64,000 bases of DNA, from the NCBI GenBank assembly GCA_030653975.1, contig JAURYH010000029.1:102608-166607 (forward strand), read 5' to 3'. The first letter of the stretch is position 1. The number at the start of each line of letters is the position of its first letter. Position numbers and translations under genes: made by a program. Below, piece by piece: positions 43,163 through 51,368 of the stretch. The DNA comes from Hydrogenophaga sp. GTDB lineage: Bacteria; Pseudomonadota; Gammaproteobacteria; Burkholderiales; Burkholderiaceae_C. The notes under the pieces were generated by a model. It was given only the letters and a program-made list of their open reading frames with translations, ran no database searches and was not told the DNA's origin.

Positions 43163-43887
43163 CCCAGCTGGCCCTGGTCATCGACCTCAACGTGTGCGTG
43201 GGCTGCCACGCCTGCGTGACGAGCTGCAAGCAGTGGAACACCTCCGGCTCGGCCGGCGCGCTGGTGGACCTCAACCCCTACAGCGAAGACCCCAACGGCA
43301 CCTTCTTCAACCGGGTGCAGACCTTCGAAGTGGGCGAGTTTCCCATCACGCAGACGGTCCACTTCCCCAAATCGTGCCTGCACTGCGAAGACCCGCCCTG
43401 CGTGCCGGTCTGCCCCACCGGCGCGAGCTACAAACGGGCCGAAGACGGCATCGTGCTGGTCGACTACGACAAGTGCATCGGCTGCAAGTACTGCACCTGG
43501 GCCTGCCCCTACGGTGCGCGCGAGTTCGACGAACAGCGCAAGGTCATGACCAAGTGCACCCTGTGCGTGGACCGCGTCACCGATCAGGCCCTGCCCGAGC
43601 GCGAACGCAAGCCGGCCTGCGTGCTGGCCTGTCCGTCCAACGCGCGCCTCTTCGGCGACGTGCACGATCCAGCGTCCGTCGTTTCCCAGGCGATTGCCGA
43701 ACGCGGCGGCTACCAGCTCATGCCCGAGTGGGGCACACGCCCGGCCAACCACTACCTGCCCCGGCGCAAGACAGAGATGCGGATCCATCCCGAAGATCTG
43801 GAGCGCGTGGACAACCCGCTGAAGATCGACAGCCGGCCCGCCGACGCCGCCCACCGCGACCCGGGACACGAAGACTTCGCCACCTGA
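43159..43887 (+). CDS. soeB: SoeB, iron-sulfur subunit
   Basis: A 242-residue four-cluster ferredoxin of the DmsB/PsrB type. Cysteine sets are CVGCHACVTSCKQW, CLHCEDPPCVPVCPTGA, CIGCKYCTWACPYG and the CTLC...CVLACPS pair. It passes electrons from SoeA to SoeC. No Tat signal, consistent with the cytoplasmic orientation. Overlaps soeA by 4 bases. Confidence 0.93.
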   Translation: MTQLALVIDLNVCVGCHACVTSCKQWNTSGSAGALVDLNPYSEDPNGTFFNRVQTFEVGEFPITQTVHFPKSCLHCEDPPCVPVCPTGASYKRAEDGIVLVDYDKCIGCKYCTWACPYGAREFDEQRKVMTKCTLCVDRVTDQALPERERKPACVLACPSNARLFGDVHDPASVVSQAIAERGGYQLMPEWGTRPANHYLPRRKTEMRIHPEDLERVDNPLKIDSRPADAAHRDPGHEDFAT

Positions 43888-43907
43888 ACCGCAACCCGGC
43901 ACACACC

Positions 43908-44849
43908 ATGCAACCCGCTTTTTCGGTCATTTTCCTGACAACGCTGATCGGTGCCGCTCAAGGCCTGTTCCTCGCCCTGTACGCGGCCGAGCTGACCGCC
44001 CTCAGTGGCATGGACCCGGCGTCCAGCCGGAGCTTCCTGTTCCTGGGCAGCGGGGTGGCGCTGCTGTTGACGGGGCTGGGACTGATCGCCTCGTTCTTCC
44101 ACCTGGGACGCCCCGAGCGCGCCTGGCGCTCGGCCACGATGTGGCGCACATCCTGGTTGTCGCGCGAGGTCATCGTTCTGCCGCTGTTCATGCTGGGCCT
44201 GTTTCTCTACGCTGGCGCGCAGTTCCTGGGCTGGAGCCACACGCTGCTCATCGGCGCGCTGACCGCCCTGCTCAGCCTGGCGCTGTTCGTCTGTACCGCG
44301 ATGATCTACGCCTCGGTCCGCTTCCTGCAGGAGTGGGCCAGCCCGCTGACCTTGTTGAACTACCTGCTGCTCGGTTGCGCATCGGGCCTGACGCTGGCCA
44401 CCCTGCTGGCCGCGTTGTTCGACATGTCCAGTCTGGTGCGCCCCTATGCGATCGCCGCCATGGCGTTGACGCTGCTGGCCTGGGTCTCGCGCAGCGCCTC
44501 GCTGGTGCGCAACGCCCGCCTCAAGCCCAGGTCCACCCTGCAGAGTGCCATCGGCATCAAGCACCCACGCATCGTGCAGAAGGCGCAGGGTTTCATGGGC
44601 GGCTCGTTCAACACACGGGAGTTCTTCCATGGCCAGAGCGCCGCGCTGCTGCGCTCGGTGAAATGGGCCTTCCTGCTGCTGGTGTTTCCCCTGCCGCTGC
44701 TGTGTCTGGCACTGGCCCTGTCCAGCGCCTCCACGGCCTGGCTGCTGGCGGCCTTTGCCCTGCAGTACCTGGGCTTGCTGGCCGAACGCTGGTACTTTTT
44801 TGCGCAGGCGAACCACCCGCAAAACCTCTACTACCAGACCATTTCCTGA
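43908..44849 (+). CDS. soeC: SoeC, DmsC-like membrane anchor
   Basis: A 313-residue membrane protein of the DmsC family with about eight helices. The family feature SFFHLGRPERAWRS lies at about residue 62-75. It anchors SoeAB to the inner membrane and passes electrons to quinone. The TauE-type gene starts directly at the next base after its stop. Confidence 0.92.
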   Translation: MQPAFSVIFLTTLIGAAQGLFLALYAAELTALSGMDPASSRSFLFLGSGVALLLTGLGLIASFFHLGRPERAWRSATMWRTSWLSREVIVLPLFMLGLFLYAGAQFLGWSHTLLIGALTALLSLALFVCTAMIYASVRFLQEWASPLTLLNYLLLGCASGLTLATLLAALFDMSSLVRPYAIAAMALTLLAWVSRSASLVRNARLKPRSTLQSAIGIKHPRIVQKAQGFMGGSFNTREFFHGQSAALLRSVKWAFLLLVFPLPLLCLALALSSASTAWLLAAFALQYLGLLAERWYFFAQANHPQNLYYQTIS

Positions 44850-45827
44850 ATGCGGTCCACCATGCCCCGGTTGACCCTTGCCTCGTTGCGGTCCGTTTTG
44901 AAAGCCTGCGTGGTCCTGGGCTGGTTTTTCATGTTGCCCGACCTGGCGCACGCCGCCGGCAGCGTGGTGCCAGCGAGCACGCTGCCATGGTGGTTCTGGC
45001 CCCTGGCGCTGTTCGTCACCTGCTTTTTCATCGGCATCGTGGCGGTGCCCGCGGGCATCGGCGGTGGCACGCTGTTTGTGCCCATCATCGGCGGCTTCTT
45101 TCCCTTCCATCTGGACTTCGTGCGCGGTGCCGGCCTGCTGGTGGCGCTGGCGAGCGCCCTGGCCGCGGGGCCCTTCTTGCTGCGGGGTGGCCTGGCCAGC
45201 CTGCGCCTGGCGCTGCCGCTGGCCTTGCTCGCCTGCATGAGTTCCATCGCCGGCGCGTTGCTGGGCCTGGCGCTGCCCGCCGCGGCGATCCAGACCGCTC
45301 TGGGCGTCATCGTGCTGGGCATCGTGGTGCTGATGCTGGTATCGAAGAAGTCGGAATTTCCTCATGTGCCGCAACCCGACCGCCTGTCTGCCGCCCTGGG
45401 CATCCACGGCGTTTTCATCGACGGCGCATCGGGGCGCTCCATCGACTGGCAGGTGCATCGCACGCCGATGGGGTTGGTGCTGTTCCTGGCCATCGGCGTC
45501 ATGGCCGGGATGTTCGGCATCGGCGCGGGCTGGGCCAATGTGCCGGCCCTCAACCTGCTGATGGGCGCGCCCCTCAAGGTGTCCGCGGGCACGTCGGGGC
45601 TGGTGCTGTCGCTGGTGGACTCGTCCGCCGCGTGGGTCTACCTGAACCGGGGCGCGGTGCTGCCGATGATCGCCGTGCCGTCGGTGGTGGGCATGATGCT
45701 GGGCGCGCGCCTGGGCGCCCGGTTGCTGCATGTGCTCAAAGCGTCGATCATCCGCAGGATGGTCATTGCCCTGCTGCTGTTTGCGGGCATCCGGGCCCTG
45801 CTCAAGGGTCTGGGCATCTGGGCCTGA
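44850..45827 (+). CDS. TauE/SafE-family exporter, likely for sulfite or another sulfur anion
   Basis: A 325-residue membrane protein of the TauE/SafE family, which exports sulfite, sulfoacetate or similar anions. About eight helices are visible, with the family's glycine motifs VPAGIGGGTLFVPI and GMFGIGAGWANVP. An N-terminal helix at about 18-37 ends in AHA and may be a signal or first membrane helix. ATG 44850 abuts the soeC stop; Met five residues in is an alternative. Position next to soeABC argues for sulfite relief. Confidence 0.88.
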   Translation: MRSTMPRLTLASLRSVLKACVVLGWFFMLPDLAHAAGSVVPASTLPWWFWPLALFVTCFFIGIVAVPAGIGGGTLFVPIIGGFFPFHLDFVRGAGLLVALASALAAGPFLLRGGLASLRLALPLALLACMSSIAGALLGLALPAAAIQTALGVIVLGIVVLMLVSKKSEFPHVPQPDRLSAALGIHGVFIDGASGRSIDWQVHRTPMGLVLFLAIGVMAGMFGIGAGWANVPALNLLMGAPLKVSAGTSGLVLSLVDSSAAWVYLNRGAVLPMIAVPSVVGMMLGARLGARLLHVLKASIIRRMVIALLLFAGIRALLKGLGIWA

Positions 45828-45840
45828 AAGCGACCTCGCC

Positions 45841-46269
45841 ATGAACACCCCGCCACCCACGAACGCCCAGCAACAACAAGCCGAGGCCGCGCGCTACGCC
45901 TGGGTTCTCGACTGGGGCACACGCCTCGGCGTCGCAGCGCTGTTCCTCAGTTTTGTGGCCTACCTGACCGGGCTGTTGCCGCCCCACGTCCCGCTGGAGG
46001 ATCTGCCCGGCCTGTGGAACCTGCCGGTGGATGCATTTCTGCAGCGCACCGACACGCCCACGGGCTGGGGCTGGCTGACGCTGGCCCACAAGGGCGACAT
46101 GTCCAACCTCATCGGCATTGCCCTGCTGGCCGGCTGCTCGCTGGCGCCCCTGCTGGGCCTGATCCCCTTGTACCTGAAGCGGCGCGACCACGCCTACGCC
46201 GCGATCTGCCTTCTGGTGGCGGCGGTGATCCTGCTGGCCGCTTCCGGTGTGCTGACGGGAGGGCACTGA
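45841..46269 (+). CDS. Small membrane protein of the soe operon
   Basis: A 142-residue protein with three to four hydrophobic helices (about 30-48, 85-105 and 118-138). It resembles the DUF1634-type partners often found beside TauE/SafE exporters, and here directly follows such a gene by 13 bases, so it is a likely accessory subunit. The family call is from memory and is not firm. Confidence 0.68.
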   Translation: MNTPPPTNAQQQQAEAARYAWVLDWGTRLGVAALFLSFVAYLTGLLPPHVPLEDLPGLWNLPVDAFLQRTDTPTGWGWLTLAHKGDMSNLIGIALLAGCSLAPLLGLIPLYLKRRDHAYAAICLLVAAVILLAASGVLTGGH

Positions 46270-46270
46270 C

Positions 46271-47092
46271 ATGGGCCATCTCTTCACGCGCCTGCTGCTG
46301 GCCACCGAACACACGGCCTACGACACCGGCGCCGAAAGCGTGGCCTTCGGCATGGCCACGCGCTGCCAGCTGCCGCTGCAAACGGTCATACCCCTGGTCA
46401 GCAACCCGGAGTACGAAGCGCTGGCACCGCAGATCGCGGCCCAGGCCGAAAAAGAGGCGGCGAAGCGGATCGCCAAGCTGCGCGAGCAGGCCGCTGCGGC
46501 CGGTGTGACGATCGACCTGCGCCTGCGCCGCGGGGAAGAGCCCTACCAGGAGATCGTGCAGGAAGCCCGGGAACAGGCCAGCGACCTGATCATCATCCGC
46601 CGGCGCGGCAAGCGCAGCTTCCTGGCCAACCTGCTGGTGGGCGAGATGGTCAGCAAGGTGGTGGCGCACGCGCCCTGCCATGTGCTGATCGTGCCGCGCG
46701 GCGCCCGCATGTGGAGCCAGCGCGTGCTGGTGGCCGCCGAGCCCGGCCCGCAAGGACGCCAGGTTTTCGCCGTCGGGGTCGCGGTGGCGGCCCAGTGCAG
46801 CCTGCCGCTGCACCTGGTGAGCGTGGTCCCCATGGAAGGCCTGCGTGCCCAGGCAGAGGCCTTCATCGCGGAGATGCAGGCGCTCGCCGGGCAAGGCGGC
46901 GTGGATGCCCGGGGCGAGGTGCGCTGCGGCAAGCCCTTCACCGAGATCCTGGCCGCGGCGTCCGAGAGCCGGTCCGACCTGATCGTCATGGGCAGCCGGG
47001 ACGACGGCCGCATTGGCCGCGCCCTGGTGGGCGGCGTGGCGCAGAAGGTGATGGGCCTGACCGAACACCCTGTGCTGGTTTTGCATTGTTGA
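46271..47092 (+). CDS. Tandem universal stress protein (UspA)
   Basis: A 273-residue protein with two Usp domains. The first (about 5-142) ends in SDLIIIRRRGKRSFLANLLVGEMVSKVVAHAPCHVLIVP. The second (about 147-273) ends in SDLIVMGSRDDGRIGRALVGGVAQKV, with the ATP-binding G-x2-G-x9-G-S/T pattern partly altered. It starts one base after the stop of the small membrane protein, so it belongs to the soe operon. Role: stress or redox tolerance, not more precisely known. Confidence 0.9.
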   Translation: MGHLFTRLLLATEHTAYDTGAESVAFGMATRCQLPLQTVIPLVSNPEYEALAPQIAAQAEKEAAKRIAKLREQAAAAGVTIDLRLRRGEEPYQEIVQEAREQASDLIIIRRRGKRSFLANLLVGEMVSKVVAHAPCHVLIVPRGARMWSQRVLVAAEPGPQGRQVFAVGVAVAAQCSLPLHLVSVVPMEGLRAQAEAFIAEMQALAGQGGVDARGEVRCGKPFTEILAAASESRSDLIVMGSRDDGRIGRALVGGVAQKVMGLTEHPVLVLHC

Positions 47093-47111
47093 CAACCGAA
47101 AGTGATTGACC

Positions 47112-47738
47112 ATGAGTGACGCACTGAACTACCTGCTCAAGGCCCGGCCCGACGCGCTGAGCCACTACTTTGCCTTCCTGAAGGATGCGGGCAAACACCT
47201 GGACCCCAAGACCCGGAACCTGATTTCGGTGATCACCAAGGTCGATTCACAGACCGAACGCGGCTTCAAGCAGTACCTGGGCCGAGCGCTGCGCGAGGGC
47301 TGCACGCCCATGGAGGTGCTGGACGCGCTGCTGATGGCCTTTCCCACGCTGGGGCTGGCCAAGATCGTCTGGGCGGTGGACATCATCCTGGCCATGAACA
47401 TCCCCGAGTTCGATCCGGAGGTACTCACCCGGACGGCCCGCTGGCACGACGTGATGGACAGCGCCGGGATGGAAGATGGCGCGGTGGTCCGCACGGAATG
47501 CGACGGCCGGGGGCTGTTCGTCTACCGGGACCAGCAGTCCTACAACGTCTTCGACAGCCGCTGCCCGCACCAGAGCACCGACATTCCCGAACTGGCCCTC
47601 CAGGAAGGCACCCTGACCTGTCCCAAGCACCAGTGGGAGTTCGACGCCCACAGCGGTGCCTGCATCAAGAAAGGCAACAGCCCGCTCAAGCGTTTCGAGT
47701 CCAGGGTGGTCGAAGGGCGCATCCACGCGCACTGGTAG
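47112..47738 (+). CDS. AhpD-like/Rieske fusion protein
   Basis: A 208-residue fusion. Residues about 1-100 resemble the carboxymuconolactone decarboxylase/AhpD fold (TRNLISVITKVDSQTERGFKQYL), but without the CxxC redox pair of AhpD. Residues about 118-208 are a Rieske ferredoxin with C151-P-H153 and C170-P-K-H173, ligands of a [2Fe-2S] cluster. It follows the Usp gene closely (19 bases). An electron carrier with a built-in docking or peroxidase-like domain is plausible. I know no named family for this pairing. Confidence 0.85.
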   Translation: MSDALNYLLKARPDALSHYFAFLKDAGKHLDPKTRNLISVITKVDSQTERGFKQYLGRALREGCTPMEVLDALLMAFPTLGLAKIVWAVDIILAMNIPEFDPEVLTRTARWHDVMDSAGMEDGAVVRTECDGRGLFVYRDQQSYNVFDSRCPHQSTDIPELALQEGTLTCPKHQWEFDAHSGACIKKGNSPLKRFESRVVEGRIHAHW

Positions 47739-47816
47739 ACCAGCGTCCACTTGGAAAGAAGCTTGTGCACGCAGGCCGGATCCCGAACGGGGTCTGGCAG
47801 GCGCTACCATCGGCTG

Positions 47817-48779
47817 ATGCAAGTTTATGAAGCGAACGCCACCCGTGCTGCCCTCCCCTTTGACCGCCTGATCGCCACGCTGCGCGAGCGTTTCGCGGGC
47901 GGTTGCGAAGTGCCGGCCCGCCACGTCCACGAAATCACCAGCCCTGCGAGCGAAGGCGGTGGCGACCTCGCCAGCCGACGCATGACCTCGCTGATCATGC
48001 CGGCCTGGCTGCCAGGGAAGTACTACGGCGTGAAGATCGTCAACATCGTGCCCGGCAACGCCAAGCGCGGCCTGCCCGGCCTGCACAGCAGCTACCTGCT
48101 GTTCGACGCACGCACCGGCGTGCCGCTGGCGCAGATAGACGGCGACGAAATCACGCAACGCCGCACGGCGGCAGCCTCGGCGCTGGCGGCGTCTTACCTG
48201 GCGCGCACCGATGCCAAGCACCTGCTGGTGGTGGGTGCGGGCCGGGTCGCGCACCTGCTGCCCGCCGCCTACCGCGCGGTGCGCCCGATCGAACGCGTGA
48301 CGGTGTGGGCGCGGCGTCCCGCTGAGGCCCAGGCCATGGCCGCGCAAGTGCGCGAGGCGGGCCTGCCCGCCTTTGCCAGCACCGACCTGGCCGCCGCCTG
48401 CAGCGAGGCCGACATCGTGAGTTGCGCCACGCTGTCCACCGAACCGCTGGTGCGCGGCAGCTGGCTCGCACCGGGCTCGCACCTGGACCTGATCGGCAGC
48501 TTCACGCCCGCCATGCGCGAGGCCGACGACGCCTGCTTCGAGGGCGCGCGCCTGTTCGTCGACACCGACGAGGCGCTGCAGAAAAGCGGCGACCTGCTGG
48601 TGCCGATGCAGCACGGCGTGTTGCGCGCCGACGATGTGCGCGGCACGCTGACCACACTGGCCAAGGGCGTGGCCACCGGACGCAAGAACGAGCAGGAGCG
48701 CACGGTGTTCAAGTCGGTCGGATCGGCGCTGGAAGACCTGGCCGCGGCGGTGCTGGTCTACGAATCGTCGAAGGGCTGA
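47817..48779 (+). CDS. Ornithine cyclodeaminase/mu-crystallin-family reductase
   Basis: A 320-residue NAD(P)-dependent enzyme of the ornithine cyclodeaminase/mu-crystallin family. Motifs: a dinucleotide-binding LLVVGAGRVAHLLPAAY (about 140-156), RRTAAASALAASYL (about 117-130) and DLIGSFTPAMREAD (about 222-235). Members include ornithine cyclodeaminase, alanine dehydrogenase and ketimine reductases, so the substrate is open. It ends 3 bases before the convergent marR stop. Confidence 0.85.
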   Translation: MQVYEANATRAALPFDRLIATLRERFAGGCEVPARHVHEITSPASEGGGDLASRRMTSLIMPAWLPGKYYGVKIVNIVPGNAKRGLPGLHSSYLLFDARTGVPLAQIDGDEITQRRTAAASALAASYLARTDAKHLLVVGAGRVAHLLPAAYRAVRPIERVTVWARRPAEAQAMAAQVREAGLPAFASTDLAAACSEADIVSCATLSTEPLVRGSWLAPGSHLDLIGSFTPAMREADDACFEGARLFVDTDEALQKSGDLLVPMQHGVLRADDVRGTLTTLAKGVATGRKNEQERTVFKSVGSALEDLAAAVLVYESSKG

Positions 48780-48782
48780 ACC

Positions 48783-49277
48783 TCAGTCGCCGCCATCCAG
48801 CGGCACTTTCGACGCCGCCAGCATGCGGCCGGCCTGCGCCTGCAAGGCCTCGATCACCTCGTCGAGTTGCCGGCGCTGCTGCGCCGAAAGGCTGGACACC
48901 AGTTCGCGGTTGATCGCCATCACACGCGGCAGGATCTGCCCGTACACACGCCGGCCTTCGTCGGTCAGGAACACGTGCACCTCGCGCCGGTCGGACGGAC
49001 GCGGCTGGCGTGTGATCAGTTTTTTGGCCACCAGCGAGGTGAGCGCGCGCGAAGTGCGGGCGCGGTCCAGCAGGGCGTGCTCGGCCAGCACGGAAGACAA
49101 CACACCTTCGTGCTCGTTCAGCACCGACAGCACGCGCCACTCGCGCCGCGTGATGCCGAATGTGCTTTCGCACAGCTGCACCACCAGACGGCCGGCGGTG
49201 CTCTGGATGCGGTGGAGCCGGTACAGCAGCAGATCGCCCTGCCGCTGCGGCTCGCTGACCCGGTCGGGAAGGTGCAT
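48783..49277 (-). CDS. MarR-family regulator
   Basis: A 164-residue winged-helix MarR protein (ITRREWRVLSVLNEHEGVLSS, RARTSRALTSLVAKKLITRQPRPSDRREVHVFLTDEGR). It is divergent from two Bug receptors and a sulfatase, which it likely controls. The 120-base divergent gap has two direct ATTGATT copies (49309-49315 and 49322-49328) that could be its sites. Start chosen at 49277; upstream frame lies in the promoter region. Confidence 0.88.
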   Translation of the reverse strand: MHLPDRVSEPQRQGDLLLYRLHRIQSTAGRLVVQLCESTFGITRREWRVLSVLNEHEGVLSSVLAEHALLDRARTSRALTSLVAKKLITRQPRPSDRREVHVFLTDEGRRVYGQILPRVMAINRELVSSLSAQQRRQLDEVIEALQAQAGRMLAASKVPLDGGD

Positions 49278-49397
49278 GGTCACAGTCTCAGGGAAAACAC
49301 CGGGAATGATTGATTTCTGCAATTGATTGTGAATGCCTAGCATCCGGGCTTCCAGCGGGGAAACACCCGTTTGATGCACATCAATCAGGAGACAAGC

Positions 49398-50366
49398 ATG
49401 CAACGACGCAAGTTCACCGCCAGCACACTGGCCCTGGCCGCCACGGCCGCACTGGCCCTCCCCGCCCTCGCGCAGACCCCGGCGCCGCCGCTGAAGATCG
49501 TCGTGGGCTTTCCGCCCGGCGGCTCGGCCGACCTGCTGGCCCGGCTGATGGCCGAAGGCCTGAAGAACGACTTTTCATCGGTCATCGTGGAAAACAAGCC
49601 CGGCGCGGGCGGGCGCATCGCGCTCGGCCACGTCAAGCGCGCGCCGGCCGACGGCCAGACCGTGGTGCTGCTGCCCAGCGGGCCGATGGTGCTGTTCCCG
49701 CACGTCTACAAGAAGCTGGACTACGACGCGGTGACCGACTTCACGCCGATCTCGCTGCTGGCGCATTTCCAGTTCAGTGTGGTGGCCGGGCCGGCGGCGG
49801 GCGTGAAGAACCTGGCCGAGATGCTGGCCAAGGCCAAGGCGGCCCCAGGCCAGAGCACCTACGGCACACCCGGCCAGGGCACGCTGCCGCACTTCATGGG
49901 CGTGATGTTCGGCCAGAAGGCCGGCGCCGAGCTGACGCACGTGCCCTTCCAGGGCGGTGGCCCGGCCAACACGGCGCTGCTGGGTGGGCACATCCAATAC
50001 AAGTTCGACGTGGTGACCGAAACCGCCGAGCTGCACCGCGCGGGCAAGGTGCGCATCATCGCCGTGACCGGCGCCCAGCGCGACCCGCAGGTGCCCGAGG
50101 TGCCGACGCTCAAGGAACAGGGCGTGGACATGGAAGCCACCGCCTGGTTCGCCATGTACGGCCCGGCCGGCCTGAAACCCGAGGTGCGCGACATGCTGAG
50201 CGCGGCCGTGGCCAAGGCGGTTCGCACGCCCGCCCTGAAGGCCAGGCTGCTGGAGCAGGGCTACGAACCGGTGGGCTCCACACCCGCCGAACTGGCCGCC
50301 GCCCAGAAAACCGATCTGCAACGCTGGGCCGGCCCGATCAAGGCCACCGGCATCCAACTGGACTGA
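49398..50366 (+). CDS. Bug-type tripartite tricarboxylate-family substrate-binding protein
   Basis: A 322-residue periplasmic receptor of the Bug/TctC family. An N-terminal signal peptide (RRKFTASTLALAATAALALPALAQ, cleavage near residue 26) is followed by the family core IVVGFPPGGSADLLARLM and VENKPGAGG. Bug proteins bind carboxylates or aromatic acids; most lack dedicated membrane partners in the operon, as here. Ribosome-binding site GGAGA. The cluster with a second Bug and a sulfatase suggests a sulfated or aromatic ligand. Confidence 0.92.
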   Translation: MQRRKFTASTLALAATAALALPALAQTPAPPLKIVVGFPPGGSADLLARLMAEGLKNDFSSVIVENKPGAGGRIALGHVKRAPADGQTVVLLPSGPMVLFPHVYKKLDYDAVTDFTPISLLAHFQFSVVAGPAAGVKNLAEMLAKAKAAPGQSTYGTPGQGTLPHFMGVMFGQKAGAELTHVPFQGGGPANTALLGGHIQYKFDVVTETAELHRAGKVRIIAVTGAQRDPQVPEVPTLKEQGVDMEATAWFAMYGPAGLKPEVRDMLSAAVAKAVRTPALKARLLEQGYEPVGSTPAELAAAQKTDLQRWAGPIKATGIQLD

Positions 50367-50374
50367 ACTTTCCC

Positions 50375-51361
50375 ATGAAGACTTCGAACCCCACCCGCCG
50401 CACCACCCTCGCCGCCCTGGCCCTGAGTGCCGCTCTCGGCGCGGGCCTGGGCTCCGCCCACGCGCAGGACGCCTACCCGGCCAAGCCGGTGAAGTTCATC
50501 AACAACTTCCCGCCCGGTGGGCCGTCCGACATCCTGGCGCGCTCGGTGGCGGCCACGCTGCAGGAAACGCTCAAGCAGCCCTTCGTGGTGGAGAACAAGG
50601 CCGGTGCGGCCGGCAACATCGGCGCCGACCAGGTGGCCAAGAGCCCGGCCGACGGGTACACGGTGCTGTTCGGCATCGACACCACCTTCACCATCAACCC
50701 GCACCTGTACCCGGCCATGCCGTTCAAGCCCACCGACCTCAAGCCGGTGGTGATCATGGCTTCGTCCGGCCTGCTGCTGGGCGTGAACCCGGGCACCGGC
50801 ATCAGGAGTTTTGGCGACCTGCTGAGCCAGGGGCGCGCCAGGAGCCTGAACTTCAGCTCGGCCGGCAACGGCAGCCCGGGCCACCTGGCCGCCGCGATGC
50901 TGGGCAACAGCACGCCGGTCAGGACCACGCACATCCCCTACCGCGGCAACACGCCGGCCGTGACCGCCGTGCTCAGCGGCGAGGTCGACGGCGGCATCCT
51001 GGCCACACCGGGCATGCTGCCGCACGTGAAGAGCGGCAAGATCACCGCCCTGGCCGTCACCAGCGCGCGGCGCTCGCGGCTGGCGCCACATCTGCCCACC
51101 GTGGCCGAGCTGGGTCTCCAGAGCCTGGAGCAGGAGGTGCTGTACCTGGTGATGGTGCCGGCGGCCACGCCCGACGCGGTGGTGCAGGTGCTGCAGCGCG
51201 GCATCATCGACGCGTTCAAGCGGCCCGACATGCAGGCGCGACTCAACGCCCTGGACCTGTTCCCCGAAGGCCTGACCGGCGCCGCCGCTGCCCAGCGCCT
51301 GGCCGGCCTGTCGGCGCGCTACGGCCAGGTGGTGCGCGCCACCGGCATCAAGTCAGATTGA
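50375..51361 (+). CDS. Second Bug-type substrate-binding protein
   Basis: A 328-residue Bug/TctC receptor with a twin-Arg-containing signal peptide (cleavage near AHAQ, about residue 30) and the core FINNFPPGGPSDILARSV, VENKAGAAGNIGADQVAKSPADGYT. It begins 8 bases after the first Bug stop. The two differ throughout, so they are distinct receptors rather than a fresh duplication. Confidence 0.92.
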   Translation: MKTSNPTRRTTLAALALSAALGAGLGSAHAQDAYPAKPVKFINNFPPGGPSDILARSVAATLQETLKQPFVVENKAGAAGNIGADQVAKSPADGYTVLFGIDTTFTINPHLYPAMPFKPTDLKPVVIMASSGLLLGVNPGTGIRSFGDLLSQGRARSLNFSSAGNGSPGHLAAAMLGNSTPVRTTHIPYRGNTPAVTAVLSGEVDGGILATPGMLPHVKSGKITALAVTSARRSRLAPHLPTVAELGLQSLEQEVLYLVMVPAATPDAVVQVLQRGIIDAFKRPDMQARLNALDLFPEGLTGAAAAQRLAGLSARYGQVVRATGIKSD

Positions 51362-51368
51362 CCCCACC

